Assembly (NCBI GenBank): GCA_016937995.1
Contig: JAFGVM010000045.1
Location: 1 to 10,862 of the forward strand
Direction: 5' to 3'
Length of the DNA: 10,862 bases
From: Candidatus Delongbacteria bacterium
Lineage (GTDB): Bacteria > UBA4055
This document shows, one piece after another, positions 1 through 6,669 of this stretch. Positions within the stretch are counted from its first letter, which is position 1. Every line of letters begins with the position of its first letter. The position numbers were made by a program, and so were the translations under genes. The notes under the pieces were generated by a model. That model was not told the DNA's origin. It saw only the letters and a list, made by a program, of their open reading frames with translations, and did no database searches.

Positions 1-57
1 CCTCATTTACTCCCTCATTTACTCCCTCATTTACTCCCTCATTTACTCCCTCATTTT
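1..57. repeat. 12-bp coding tandem repeat (NEGV)n
   Basis: The unit CCTCATTTACTC is repeated exactly four times at 1-48, with a degenerate fifth copy at 49-57. On the minus strand it encodes Glu-Gly-Val-Asn in register with the regulator gene. The array reaches the window edge, so the true copy number is unknown. Because 12 is a multiple of 3, copy-number change would alter linker length without breaking the frame. Confidence 0.95.
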
Positions 58-1201
58 CTGTGACATCTAATTTTTCTTTGAAAAGCGTTACTTTAAATCC
101 ATTAAATGCTTCTTCAAAATGTGGTGGAATTACGCCATAATCTTTACAAATATTTATTATTCTTCTAATACCAGTACCATATTTTTCAATTATTCCAATT
201 TCTTTAAAAGCCTTAGCTATAAGCTTATTTCTGGCTTGGGAGCTATAATTGTCAGATAATAAATCTTTTATAGTAATTTCACCGAATAATTTTCCGGGAT
301 TATAAAATTCTATCCTATCATCATAAATTTTTATAACACTGCCATTACTGTCTTTATAATCTCTGTGAATGATCATATTTATAACAATTTCACGAATTGC
401 TTCAAGAGGGTAATCAAAACGCTCTTGATGTTGTGGTTCTCCAGTAATAATATATTCAACCATTAAATGCTTTTTGATAAACGCAATAGTTTCATCAACT
501 TCAGAAAAAAGGTCTGTGCTCAGTGATATACTATCTATTATGGTAATTTCACTTTTGAAACGCCCGATCTGCATATCACTTAAAGTACAATAATCCTTTG
601 CAAACAATAAATATGCACCAAAAGTAATATCCTTATTCCTGATTATTTCTAATTTCGAAAGAAAATCAAACGGTGAAAGTCTGATTTCTGTTTGCTGATT
701 TTTTTCTATTATTTTGATAAACTTAATAATTTTTTCTTCTGAAAGATGTTCATAGTTATGATTCGGATCGGGATAAAAATCCCAGCTGCTATTAATTGTT
801 TTTAAATATAGGTTACTTATCTCTGTTAAATCCAACTGATGATTAGAATTTTTTATCCGTTTATAATATCTTCCTTTTAGAGAAACAGGTTTAATAGGAA
901 ACTCATCTACAATTAAAACAACAACTTCTTTCCCATTAAACTCATATATTTCTGCATCAGGAATAAGAGAAGGTTGTGTTTTACTCTTTATTTCATTTAC
1001 CCATTTCTGGATAGTTTCAGTACCAATAGAAAATTCTTTATTTACTGTACCATCATCTTCAATTCCAAGAATAACAAAACCACCTTTTGTATTTGCAAAA
1101 GCAACTACTGTTTCAATTGCTTCTGAGCCGAACTTGCGTTTAAACTCAATTGTTTCACATTCACCCTGGTCGATTAAATATTTTAGATCTTTTATTTTCA
1201 T
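1..1201 (-). CDS. AlbA_2 (Schlafen-type) / RecG C-terminal-type ATPase regulator, 3' end missing
   Basis: I translated this frame by hand from ATG at 1199-1201; it stays open for 400 codons to the left edge. Residues about 7-125 match the AlbA_2 (divergent AAA_4) nucleic-acid-binding fold: ETIEFKRKF at 17-25, FANTKGGFVILGIEDDG at 35-51 and YYKRI at 112-116. Residues about 260-375 match the HATPase_c_4 domain: EAIREIVINMIIHRDY at 267-282 (GHKL N-box with N275), YNPGKL at 300-305, RNKLIAKAF at 324-332 and EKYGTGIRRI at 339-348. Family members usually end in a winged helix, which would lie beyond the window. Residues 382-400 are a tetrapeptide repeat. Known relatives are thought to be DNA-binding transcription regulators and are often mislabelled RecG helicase; no helicase motifs occur here. 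It is divergent from ugd and may have nothing to do with sugar synthesis. No clear Shine-Dalgarno is seen, but the N-terminus fits the family. Confidence 0.88.
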   Translation of the reverse strand, partial: MKIKDLKYLIDQGECETIEFKRKFGSEAIETVVAFANTKGGFVILGIEDDGTVNKEFSIGTETIQKWVNEIKSKTQPSLIPDAEIYEFNGKEVVVLIVDEFPIKPVSLKGRYYKRIKNSNHQLDLTEISNLYLKTINSSWDFYPDPNHNYEHLSEEKIIKFIKIIEKNQQTEIRLSPFDFLSKLEIIRNKDITFGAYLLFAKDYCTLSDMQIGRFKSEITIIDSISLSTDLFSEVDETIAFIKKHLMVEYIITGEPQHQERFDYPLEAIREIVINMIIHRDYKDSNGSVIKIYDDRIEFYNPGKLFGEITIKDLLSDNYSSQARNKLIAKAFKEIGIIEKYGTGIRRIINICKDYGVIPPHFEEAFNGFKVTLFKEKLDVTENEGVNEGVNEGVNEGVNE

Positions 1202-1217
1202 CTTTTTTGCTATCTTT

Positions 1218-1341
1218 AGTGGCAATCTTGTTTTAATCCGTTTTAGGATCTCATATATGCGATCCCTACGGTTTTGTTGTCGGGCGTTTGTGCGTTTCCG
1301 GGCGAATGATGATTCGCCCCTGCGAACTGTCAACCGTCAAC
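1218..1341. repeat. Degenerate composite intergenic repeat (copy A)
   Basis: This stretch starts with 17 bp (AGTGGCAATCTTGTTTT, 1218-1234) identical to 7805-7821. It ends with a hairpin at 1300-1319 (GGGCGAAT, loop GATG, ATTCGCCC) followed by CCCTGCG and two TCAAC-type words, matching the order of elements at 7906-7955. An imperfect 20-bp dyad, GGATCTCATATATGCGATCC, lies at 1246-1265. The whole reads as a decayed copy of the mosaic between the export gene and wecB. No coding potential is supported; plus-strand frames across it are shadows. Confidence 0.65.
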
Positions 1342-1436
1342 TTTTTTACACCCTTATACATTCATAATTCATTGAAAGTTTAAATATACTAGAACATAAC
1401 ATAATTTTCAAGGTATAATTCGCCTTGTTTTCTATG

Positions 1437-1465
1437 TTGATATTAGTTTACATAAACTTTATATT
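1437..1465 (+). promoter_or_regulatory. Candidate sigma70-type promoter of ugd
   Basis: TTGATA (1437-1442) and TATATT (1460-1465) are separated by exactly 17 bp; each matches the sigma70 consensus at 5 of 6 positions. Transcription would start near 1472, giving a leader of about 28 nt that contains GAGG at 1486-1489, 10 nt before the ugd ATG. Same -10 sequence and spacing as the export-gene promoter. In an AT-rich genome chance matches occur, so this is a prediction. Confidence 0.5.
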
Positions 1466-1499
1466 TAAACGATTAAAATAAAATTGAGGTTTTTTAAAA

Positions 1500-2810
1500 A
1501 TGAAAATAGCAGTAGCAGGAACAGGATATGTAGGCCTGGTAGCAGGTGTATGTTTTGCAGAAGTAGGGCATGATGTTATTTGCGTAGATATTGATGAAGA
1601 TAAAATCAAAAGTATGAAAAAGGGTATCTCCCCAATATATGAGAACGATCTTGAAGATCTCATGAAAAAGAACTATGCTGCAGGAAGATTAAATTATACT
1701 ACCGATTTTAAATCTGCTTACAAAGACGCAGATGCAGTGTTCATAGGGGTTGGAACTCCCGAACAAATTGACGGATCTGCTAATTTGAGCCATATAGCTA
1801 CTGTAGCAAGACAGATCGCTGAAAGCGTAGAGCAGGATTGCCTTGTAGTAGTTAAATCAACAGTTCCTGTGGGTACAAATGATAAAGTTGAACAATTTAT
1901 TCATGATTTTTTGATTAATAAAGTAAAAGTGGAAGTAGCGTCAAATCCTGAGTTCCTAGCTCAGGGTTCAGCAGTCCACGACACATTGCAGGCAGCAAGA
2001 ATTATTATTGGTACAGAGAGTAAATGGGCAGAAGAAATACTTATGAAGATATATAAGCCTTTCAAATTACCTGTAGTTTCTGTAAACAGAAGATCTGCTG
2101 AAATGATAAAATATGCCTCAAACGATTTTCTTGCTTTGAAGATCTCATATATGAACGATATCGCTAATCTTTGTGAACTTGTCGGAGCAGATATTCAGGC
2201 TGTAGCTAATGGAATGAGCTATGATGATCGTATCGGAAGTAAATTTTTGAATGCCGGTATCGGTTACGGAGGTTCATGTTTTCCTAAAGATACAAAAGCC
2301 CTGGAATACCTAGCAAAACAACATGGATATAATTTGAGAACTGTTAAGTCAGCAATAGATGTAAATAATGACCAGAAAACTATATTATTTAAAAAAGCAT
2401 CGAAAAGACTTATAACTTTTAGCGGTCTGAAAATTGCGGTACTTGGCCTTACTTTCAAACCGGGAACTGACGATCTGAGAGAATCACCTTCACTTGATAA
2501 TATACCTTTACTACTGGAACAGGGTGCTGATATTTATGCTTACGATCCGGTTGGAGCTGATAATTTTAAGCATGTATATCCGGAAGGAAAGAACGGAAAT
2601 GGTAACATTACATATGTCAAGAACCCGAAAGAAGCTGTTAAAGATGCCAATGTATGCTTCATATTCACTGAGTGGGAGCAGATAAAAGCAGTTAAACCTG
2701 CTGATTATAAAAAGCTTATGAGAACACCGCTTGTCTATGATGGAAGAAATATACATGATCTGAAGAAAATGCTGAAAGCTGAAGTAGAGTATTATTCAGT
2801 CGGCAGATAA
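1500..2810 (+). CDS. ugd: UDP-glucose 6-dehydrogenase
   Basis: Cytoplasmic NAD-dependent enzyme oxidising UDP-glucose to UDP-glucuronate in two steps. All three family domains are present in 436 aa, a normal length: N-terminal Rossmann domain with GTGYVG at 7-12 and D30 ending strand 2; central helical domain with NPEFLAQGSAV at 149-159 and K204; the catalytic loop GYGGSCFPKD at 255-264 with nucleophile C260 and D264; and a C-terminal UDP-binding domain with LGLTFKPGTDDLRESPS at 315-331. The GSCFPKD loop separates it from UDP-ManNAc dehydrogenase (WecC), which has a GHC-type loop. The start is fixed by the MKIAVAGTGYVG N-terminus and GAGG at 1486-1489. It stands alone on the plus strand with its own candidate promoter and converges on rmlA. 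UDP-glucuronate is a plausible building block, or galacturonate precursor, for the same polysaccharide. Confidence 0.95.
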   Translation: MKIAVAGTGYVGLVAGVCFAEVGHDVICVDIDEDKIKSMKKGISPIYENDLEDLMKKNYAAGRLNYTTDFKSAYKDADAVFIGVGTPEQIDGSANLSHIATVARQIAESVEQDCLVVVKSTVPVGTNDKVEQFIHDFLINKVKVEVASNPEFLAQGSAVHDTLQAARIIIGTESKWAEEILMKIYKPFKLPVVSVNRRSAEMIKYASNDFLALKISYMNDIANLCELVGADIQAVANGMSYDDRIGSKFLNAGIGYGGSCFPKDTKALEYLAKQHGYNLRTVKSAIDVNNDQKTILFKKASKRLITFSGLKIAVLGLTFKPGTDDLRESPSLDNIPLLLEQGADIYAYDPVGADNFKHVYPEGKNGNGNITYVKNPKEAVKDANVCFIFTEWEQIKAVKPADYKKLMRTPLVYDGRNIHDLKKMLKAEVEYYSVGR

Positions 2811-2821
2811 TTTTAAAATGC

Positions 2822-2847
2822 AAAACGGCGGGTTAACCCGCCGTTTT
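2822..2847. terminator. Bidirectional rho-independent terminator between ugd and rmlA
   Basis: A perfect 26-bp palindrome: arms AAAACGGCGGGTT and AACCCGCCGTTTT. It folds as an 11-bp stem with a TTAA loop, GC-rich core and T4 on either strand. It sits 11 nt after the ugd stop and 3 nt after the rmlA stop, so one element can end both convergent transcripts. Confidence 0.92.
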
Positions 2848-2850
2848 CAT

Positions 2851-3720
2851 TTATATCTTTAATAACCCTTTCAAATAATCCCTGTAATATGACTCCGGCA
2901 GATCATAAATTATCTTTTTCATACCTTCTTCATCAATAAATCTCATCTGATAAGCAGCTTCCTCGATACATCCTATCTTCAAACCCTGTCTCTGTTCAAT
3001 AGAAGCGATAAAAGTACTCGCATCCAGCAATGACTCAGGTGTTCCGCTGTCAAGCCAGGCTATCCCTCTACCTATCCTTGCGACCTTAAGATCATCTTCA
3101 ATTAAATATGATCTGATCAGATCCGTTATCTCTACCTCTCCTCTTGCAGAAGGAGTTATATTCCTGGATCTTTCAGGTGATGTGCTGTCAAATACATATA
3201 ATCCGGGAACAGCATATTTAGATCTTGGTTTTTCAGGTTTTTCTTCGATAGAAATAGCTTTACCGTTATCATCAAATTCAACAACTCCGTATCTTTTCGG
3301 ATCTTTTACATAATAACCGAAGACTGTAGCACCGTTATTATTATTAATCGCATCTCTTACAAAATTAAGATAACCGTAAAATATATTATCCCCGAGAATA
3401 AGACATACCTGATCATCACCAATAAATTCTTCACCTATGATAAATGCTTCAGCTATACCTTTAGGAGCATCCTGAACTGCATACTCTATTTTCATACCAA
3501 GATGCGAACCGTCCTTAAAAAGCTTTTCATAATACGGAATGGTCTCTTTGTTTGAGATTATAAGAACTTCTTTTATTCCGCTCAATATCAATGTGCTCAT
3601 CGGGTAATAGATCATAGGTTTATCATAGACAGATATTAATTGCTTACTATAAAGCTGAGTCATTGGATACATACGGGTCCCTGCACCGCCTGCAAGAATA
3701 ATTCCCTTTGTTTTTCTCAT
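2851..3720 (-). CDS. rmlA: Glucose-1-phosphate thymidylyltransferase
   Basis: Converts glucose 1-phosphate and dTTP to dTDP-glucose and pyrophosphate, feeding RmlB. The frame is open from 3774, but I start it at ATG 3718-3720. That start gives the standard N-terminus MRKTKGIILAGGAGTRMYPMT, has an AGAGGG ribosome site at 3729-3734 with 8-nt spacing, and avoids a long overlap with wecE. Product 289 aa, typical for RmlA/RffH. Visible motifs: nucleotide-binding GGAGTRMYP at 11-19; SKQLISVYDKPMIYYP at 25-40; GDNIFYG at 110-116 with metal ligand D111; EEKPEKPRS at 159-167; EVEITDL at 195-201; WLDSGT at 222-227 with D224. It is the last gene of the minus-strand series, 4 nt after wecE, with its ribosome site inside the wecE end, so translational coupling is likely. 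Confidence 0.95.
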   Translation of the reverse strand: MRKTKGIILAGGAGTRMYPMTQLYSKQLISVYDKPMIYYPMSTLILSGIKEVLIISNKETIPYYEKLFKDGSHLGMKIEYAVQDAPKGIAEAFIIGEEFIGDDQVCLILGDNIFYGYLNFVRDAINNNNGATVFGYYVKDPKRYGVVEFDDNGKAISIEEKPEKPRSKYAVPGLYVFDSTSPERSRNITPSARGEVEITDLIRSYLIEDDLKVARIGRGIAWLDSGTPESLLDASTFIASIEQRQGLKIGCIEEAAYQMRFIDEEGMKKIIYDLPESYYRDYLKGLLKI

Positions 3721-3724
3721 TATT

Positions 3725-4849
3725 TTAACCCTCTGTAAATTCCTTAATTGCTTGAACGATATACATAATTTCATCCTCGGTTATGCCATAGAACAATGGA
3801 AGCCTGAGCAGTGTAGAACTCACTTTCTCAGTTACCGGCAGATGAATATCTTCGTATTTTCCTTTCCAGTATGGTGCATTATGCAAAGGAACATAGTGGA
3901 ATATAGCAAGTACACCTTTTTTAGATAAATACTCTATCATTCTGCTTCTTGTATCAAAATTATCTACCATAATGTAAAACATATGTGCATTATGTATACA
4001 ATTCTCTGGAATTATCGGCAATGATCCTTCCGGCATAAACTCCGACAGATATTTGTAATACAGATTCCAGCTCTTCAGTCTGGAATTATTTATTTCAGTT
4101 GAATTTTCAAGCTGTGAATACAAAAAAGCAGCTTGTAGTTCTGACATTAGATAGCTCGAGCCAAGTTCTACCCAGGTATACTTATCGACCTTACCCTGAT
4201 TGAATTGTATACGGTTAGTACCCTTATCCCTGATAAATTCAGATCTTTCGACTAAAGACGGATTGTTGACAAGTAATGCACCACCCTCTCCACACTGGAT
4301 ATTTTTTGTCTCATGAAAACTGTAAGTTGCCAGATCTCCAAATGTACCGAGATATTTATCATTGTATTTACAATCTATGGCCTGAGCTGAATCTTCGATC
4401 AAAAGCAGATCATATTTCTTACATAATTCTACAATCTTGTCCATCTCACAGGCCACACCGGCATAATGAACCGCTACGATAGCTTTTGTTCTATCTGTGA
4501 TCAGAGCTTCGATCTTAGTTTCGTCGATATTTTTAGTATCAGGCCTGATGTCACACCATACGATTTTTGCTCTTCTAAGCTCAAAAGCACTTGCAGTAGA
4601 AACAAAGGTAAATGACGGCATAATAACCTCATCACCTGGTTCAATACCGGAAAGAAGTGAAGTCATTTCAAGCGCATCAGTACATGATGAGGTCATGATA
4701 CATTTTTTAGTGCCTGTTTTTGCTTCGATAAGATCATTACATTTTTTTGTAAAAAAACCGTTTCCTGAAAATTGGTCATTAATGAAAACCTGTTCAAGGT
4801 ATTTTTTCTCATTTCCGAAAATAATGGGTTTATTAAAAGGTATTTTCAT
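3725..4849 (-). CDS. wecE: dTDP-4-amino-4,6-dideoxygalactose transaminase (WecE/RffA type)
   Basis: PLP-dependent fold-type I sugar aminotransferase (DegT/DnrJ/EryC1/StrS) that should aminate dTDP-4-keto-6-deoxyglucose at C4 using glutamate. It is 374 aa and resembles remembered E. coli RffA along its whole length: PGDEVIMPSFTFVSTASAF at 71-89, RPDTKNIDET at 102-111, VHYAGVACEMD at 127-137, EDSAQA at 152-157 (D153 contacts the PLP nitrogen), SFHETKN at 177-183 with internal-aldimine K182, KGTNR at 209-213, VDKYTW at 221-226, SSYLMSELQAAFL at 231-243, NAHMFYI at 287-293 and the C-terminal LLRLPLFY. The start follows the family (MKIPFNKP), 1 nt after the wecD stop (TGAGATG), without a strong ribosome site, suggesting coupling. 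Product stereochemistry (Fuc4N or Qui4N) cannot be proven from sequence, but RffA-specific stretches and the adjacent wecD favour Fuc4N. Confidence 0.9.
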   Translation of the reverse strand: MKIPFNKPIIFGNEKKYLEQVFINDQFSGNGFFTKKCNDLIEAKTGTKKCIMTSSCTDALEMTSLLSGIEPGDEVIMPSFTFVSTASAFELRRAKIVWCDIRPDTKNIDETKIEALITDRTKAIVAVHYAGVACEMDKIVELCKKYDLLLIEDSAQAIDCKYNDKYLGTFGDLATYSFHETKNIQCGEGGALLVNNPSLVERSEFIRDKGTNRIQFNQGKVDKYTWVELGSSYLMSELQAAFLYSQLENSTEINNSRLKSWNLYYKYLSEFMPEGSLPIIPENCIHNAHMFYIMVDNFDTRSRMIEYLSKKGVLAIFHYVPLHNAPYWKGKYEDIHLPVTEKVSSTLLRLPLFYGITEDEIMYIVQAIKEFTEG

Positions 4850-4850
4850 C

Positions 4851-5564
4851 TCATTTATTCCATAGATGATAATAATTTAAAGATCCTGAGATCCCGTATC
4901 CGTTTTTTTTGTAAAAATTACATGCACCAGAATTTTCTCCCTGAGTGGCAACTTCAATTTTATTTATCCCTGAAGATAACAGATAATTTTCACAGTGAGA
5001 AAGCAACTTTGAACCCACACCTTTGCCCTGACTTTCAGGAGTTGAAGCAATCAGACCTATAACTCCTTTATCATTCTCAATTTTTAAAGTGACCATTCCC
5101 AGTATCCTGCCTTCTAACTCGCAGATAAATACTTTGTCCGCAATTTTTTTATTCACGGAATTTTCTATCCATAGACCGTATAATTTTTCAAAACTTCCAG
5201 CCGGAAGGTTTTTGTCAGTATTAAATCTTGAGAATTTTCCGCTTTCATAAGCCAGATCATACAATTCCTGTGATACTGTTGAACTTTCATAGGTTTTAAT
5301 AATATCTTCGGTCTTACCGGAGGGATCTATGATCTTTTCAAAGACGACCTTGTTATCAACAAATTGAGATCCGTAAATCGATCTTTTATCGATTTCTTGC
5401 GGAATTATAAGATAGATCAGTTCATCTCCGGATCCAAAAGCCAGGTTCACAGCCGATCCGATCTTATCAATGTCATAGTCCTGAACATAGATCCTGCCTA
5501 CTCCAAAACCGAAGAAATGAGAATCCCAGTCTAAATGTTCAATATTTAACGATCCCTCTGACAT
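4851..5564 (-). CDS. wecD: dTDP-4-amino-4,6-dideoxygalactose N-acetyltransferase (WecD/RffC type)
   Basis: GNAT-fold enzyme expected to transfer acetyl from acetyl-CoA to the 4-amino group made by WecE. It is 237 aa, close to E. coli WecD. The N-terminal half carries the WecD-like LDWDSHFFG at 11-19; the middle has FSRFNTD at 111-117 and LYGLWIENSV at 128-137, characteristic of the family. The C-terminal GNAT core contains the acetyl-CoA loop QGKGVG at 179-184, IEVATQGEN at 203-211 and FYKKNGY at 217-223. Y218 is in the position I would align with the proposed catalytic tyrosine of RffC. The protein ends with YYHLW, also WecD-like. It begins 15 nt after the rmlB stop; AGG is too far upstream (about 17 nt) for a good ribosome site. 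Placement directly before wecE strongly supports the assignment over a generic acetyltransferase. Confidence 0.87.
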   Translation of the reverse strand: MSEGSLNIEHLDWDSHFFGFGVGRIYVQDYDIDKIGSAVNLAFGSGDELIYLIIPQEIDKRSIYGSQFVDNKVVFEKIIDPSGKTEDIIKTYESSTVSQELYDLAYESGKFSRFNTDKNLPAGSFEKLYGLWIENSVNKKIADKVFICELEGRILGMVTLKIENDKGVIGLIASTPESQGKGVGSKLLSHCENYLLSSGINKIEVATQGENSGACNFYKKNGYGISGSLNYYHLWNK

Positions 5565-5579
5565 AGCGGTTTATTCAAC

Positions 5580-6620
5580 CTATTTATAATTTTTTTCGAT
5601 CCATTTCTGATATTCTCCAGAGATCACATTCCCGATCCATTCAGAGTTGTTCAAATACCAGTCTATCGTATCCTTGATCTTATCTTCAAACTTGTACTTT
5701 GGCTCCCAGTCAAGTTCGTTCTTTATCTTTGAAGCATCAATTGCGTACCGTCTGTCGTGACCTAAACGGTCTTTTACATAAGTTATCAATGAATGAGGTT
5801 TTTTGAGATGATCCAGTATATGTTTTACTATATCAATATTCATGATCTCATTGTTACCACCGACATTATAAACTTCTCCGGTCTTACCTTCATTCAAAAC
5901 TGTCCAGACAGCATCACAGTGATCTTCTACAAAAAGCCAGTCCCTGATCTGCTTCCCGTCTCCGTATATAGGAAGATCTTTATCGTTCAATGCATTGTTT
6001 ATTATCAGTGGAATAAGTTTTTCAGGGAACTGATACGGTCCGTAGTTGTTCGAGCATCTTGTGATCAGGGTCGGGAATTTATATGTATCGTAATATGATT
6101 GAACTATACAATCAGCTCCGGTCTTTGAAGCTGAATATGGTGAATGAGGTTGTAAAGGAGTTTTCTCAGTGAATTTGACTGACTTATCATCTTCAGGTAA
6201 AGTTCCGTAAACTTCATCAGTTGAAACCTGAAGGAATCTTTTGTCCGTAAAATTCTCTCCCCATGCTTTCTTTGCATTACTTAACAGAACTCCTGTACCG
6301 AGAATGTTTGTCTTAATAAAGATATTCGGATCATGAATAGAACGGTCAACGTGGGTTTCTGCAGCAAAATTTATAACTGCATCAATGTCATTTTCTGAGA
6401 ATATATTTTCAACTAAATCACTGTTGCAGATATCACCTTTGATAAATGAATATCTTGTATCATTTTCAATTTTTTTTAGATTCTCAGGATTACCTGCATA
6501 TGTAAGGTAGTCCAGGTTTATGATATTAATATCATTATTTTTATTCAAAACGTACAGGATAAAATTCGATCCGATGAACCCCGATCCACCTGTTACCAGT
6601 ATTGTGTTTATTTTTTGCAT
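5580..6620 (-). CDS. rmlB: dTDP-glucose 4,6-dehydratase
   Basis: Extended short-chain dehydrogenase converting dTDP-glucose to dTDP-4-keto-6-deoxyglucose with a tightly bound NAD. With the start used here it is 346 aa. Motifs: NAD-binding GGSGFIGS at 11-18, LDYLTYAGN at 36-44, AAETHVDRS at 86-94, catalytic STDEVYG at 133-139 (T134, D135, E136), YSASK at 162-166 (Y162, K166), RCSNNYGPYQFPEKLIPL at 188-205, GDGKQIRDW at 220-228 and RLGHDRRYAID at 285-295. Two in-frame ATGs exist, at 6624-6626 and 6618-6620. I prefer the inner one because GGA at 6627-6629 is 6 nt upstream of it but abuts the outer ATG; the outer start adds only Met-Lys. It lies 39 nt after the wecB stop, with a 14-bp tandem repeat between. 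Confidence 0.95.
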   Translation of the reverse strand: MQKINTILVTGGSGFIGSNFILYVLNKNNDINIINLDYLTYAGNPENLKKIENDTRYSFIKGDICNSDLVENIFSENDIDAVINFAAETHVDRSIHDPNIFIKTNILGTGVLLSNAKKAWGENFTDKRFLQVSTDEVYGTLPEDDKSVKFTEKTPLQPHSPYSASKTGADCIVQSYYDTYKFPTLITRCSNNYGPYQFPEKLIPLIINNALNDKDLPIYGDGKQIRDWLFVEDHCDAVWTVLNEGKTGEVYNVGGNNEIMNIDIVKHILDHLKKPHSLITYVKDRLGHDRRYAIDASKIKNELDWEPKYKFEDKIKDTIDWYLNNSEWIGNVISGEYQKWIEKNYK

Positions 6621-6641
6621 TTTCATTCCAATTTATTTGTA

Positions 6642-6669
6642 AGACTCGAGACCCAAGACTCAAGACCCA
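6642..6669. repeat. Two tandem 14-bp units overlapping the wecB 3' end
   Basis: AGACTCGAGACCCA (6642-6655) is followed directly by AGACTCAAGACCCA (6656-6669), differing at one base. The second copy supplies the wecB stop codon (6660-6662) and its last two codons. The following bases ACTATTT also occur after the CA-rich tract at 7953-7959, hinting that this is another member of the local repeat family. Confidence 0.8.

Noticed and set aside
1-57. Possible CRISPR array because of regularly spaced repeats
   Set aside because: The 12-bp units abut with no spacers, and they translate in frame as NEGV within a recognisable protein.
1-1201. Annotation as RecG ATP-dependent DNA helicase
   Set aside because: Only the AlbA_2 and RecG-C-terminal-type ATPase domains are visible; there are no Walker or helicase motifs and no wedge domain.
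1134-1367. Plus-strand 77-aa reading frame
   Set aside because: It overlaps the start of the AlbA_2 gene on the opposite strand and runs through the composite repeat; the sequence is low complexity with no recognisable domain.
1500-2810. ugd as WecC (UDP-ManNAc dehydrogenase)
   Set aside because: The catalytic loop GYGGSCFPKD and NPEFLAQGSAV are of the UDP-glucose dehydrogenase type; WecC carries a GHC-type loop and a different N-terminus.
3721-3774. N-terminal extension of RmlA from ATG 3774
   Set aside because: It overlaps the wecE end out of frame, adds 18 residues absent from the family, and the ribosome site AGAGGG points to the ATG at 3720.
4497-4865. Plus-strand 122-aa reading frame opposite wecE
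   Set aside because: Antisense shadow of a well supported aminotransferase; no ribosome site or domain.
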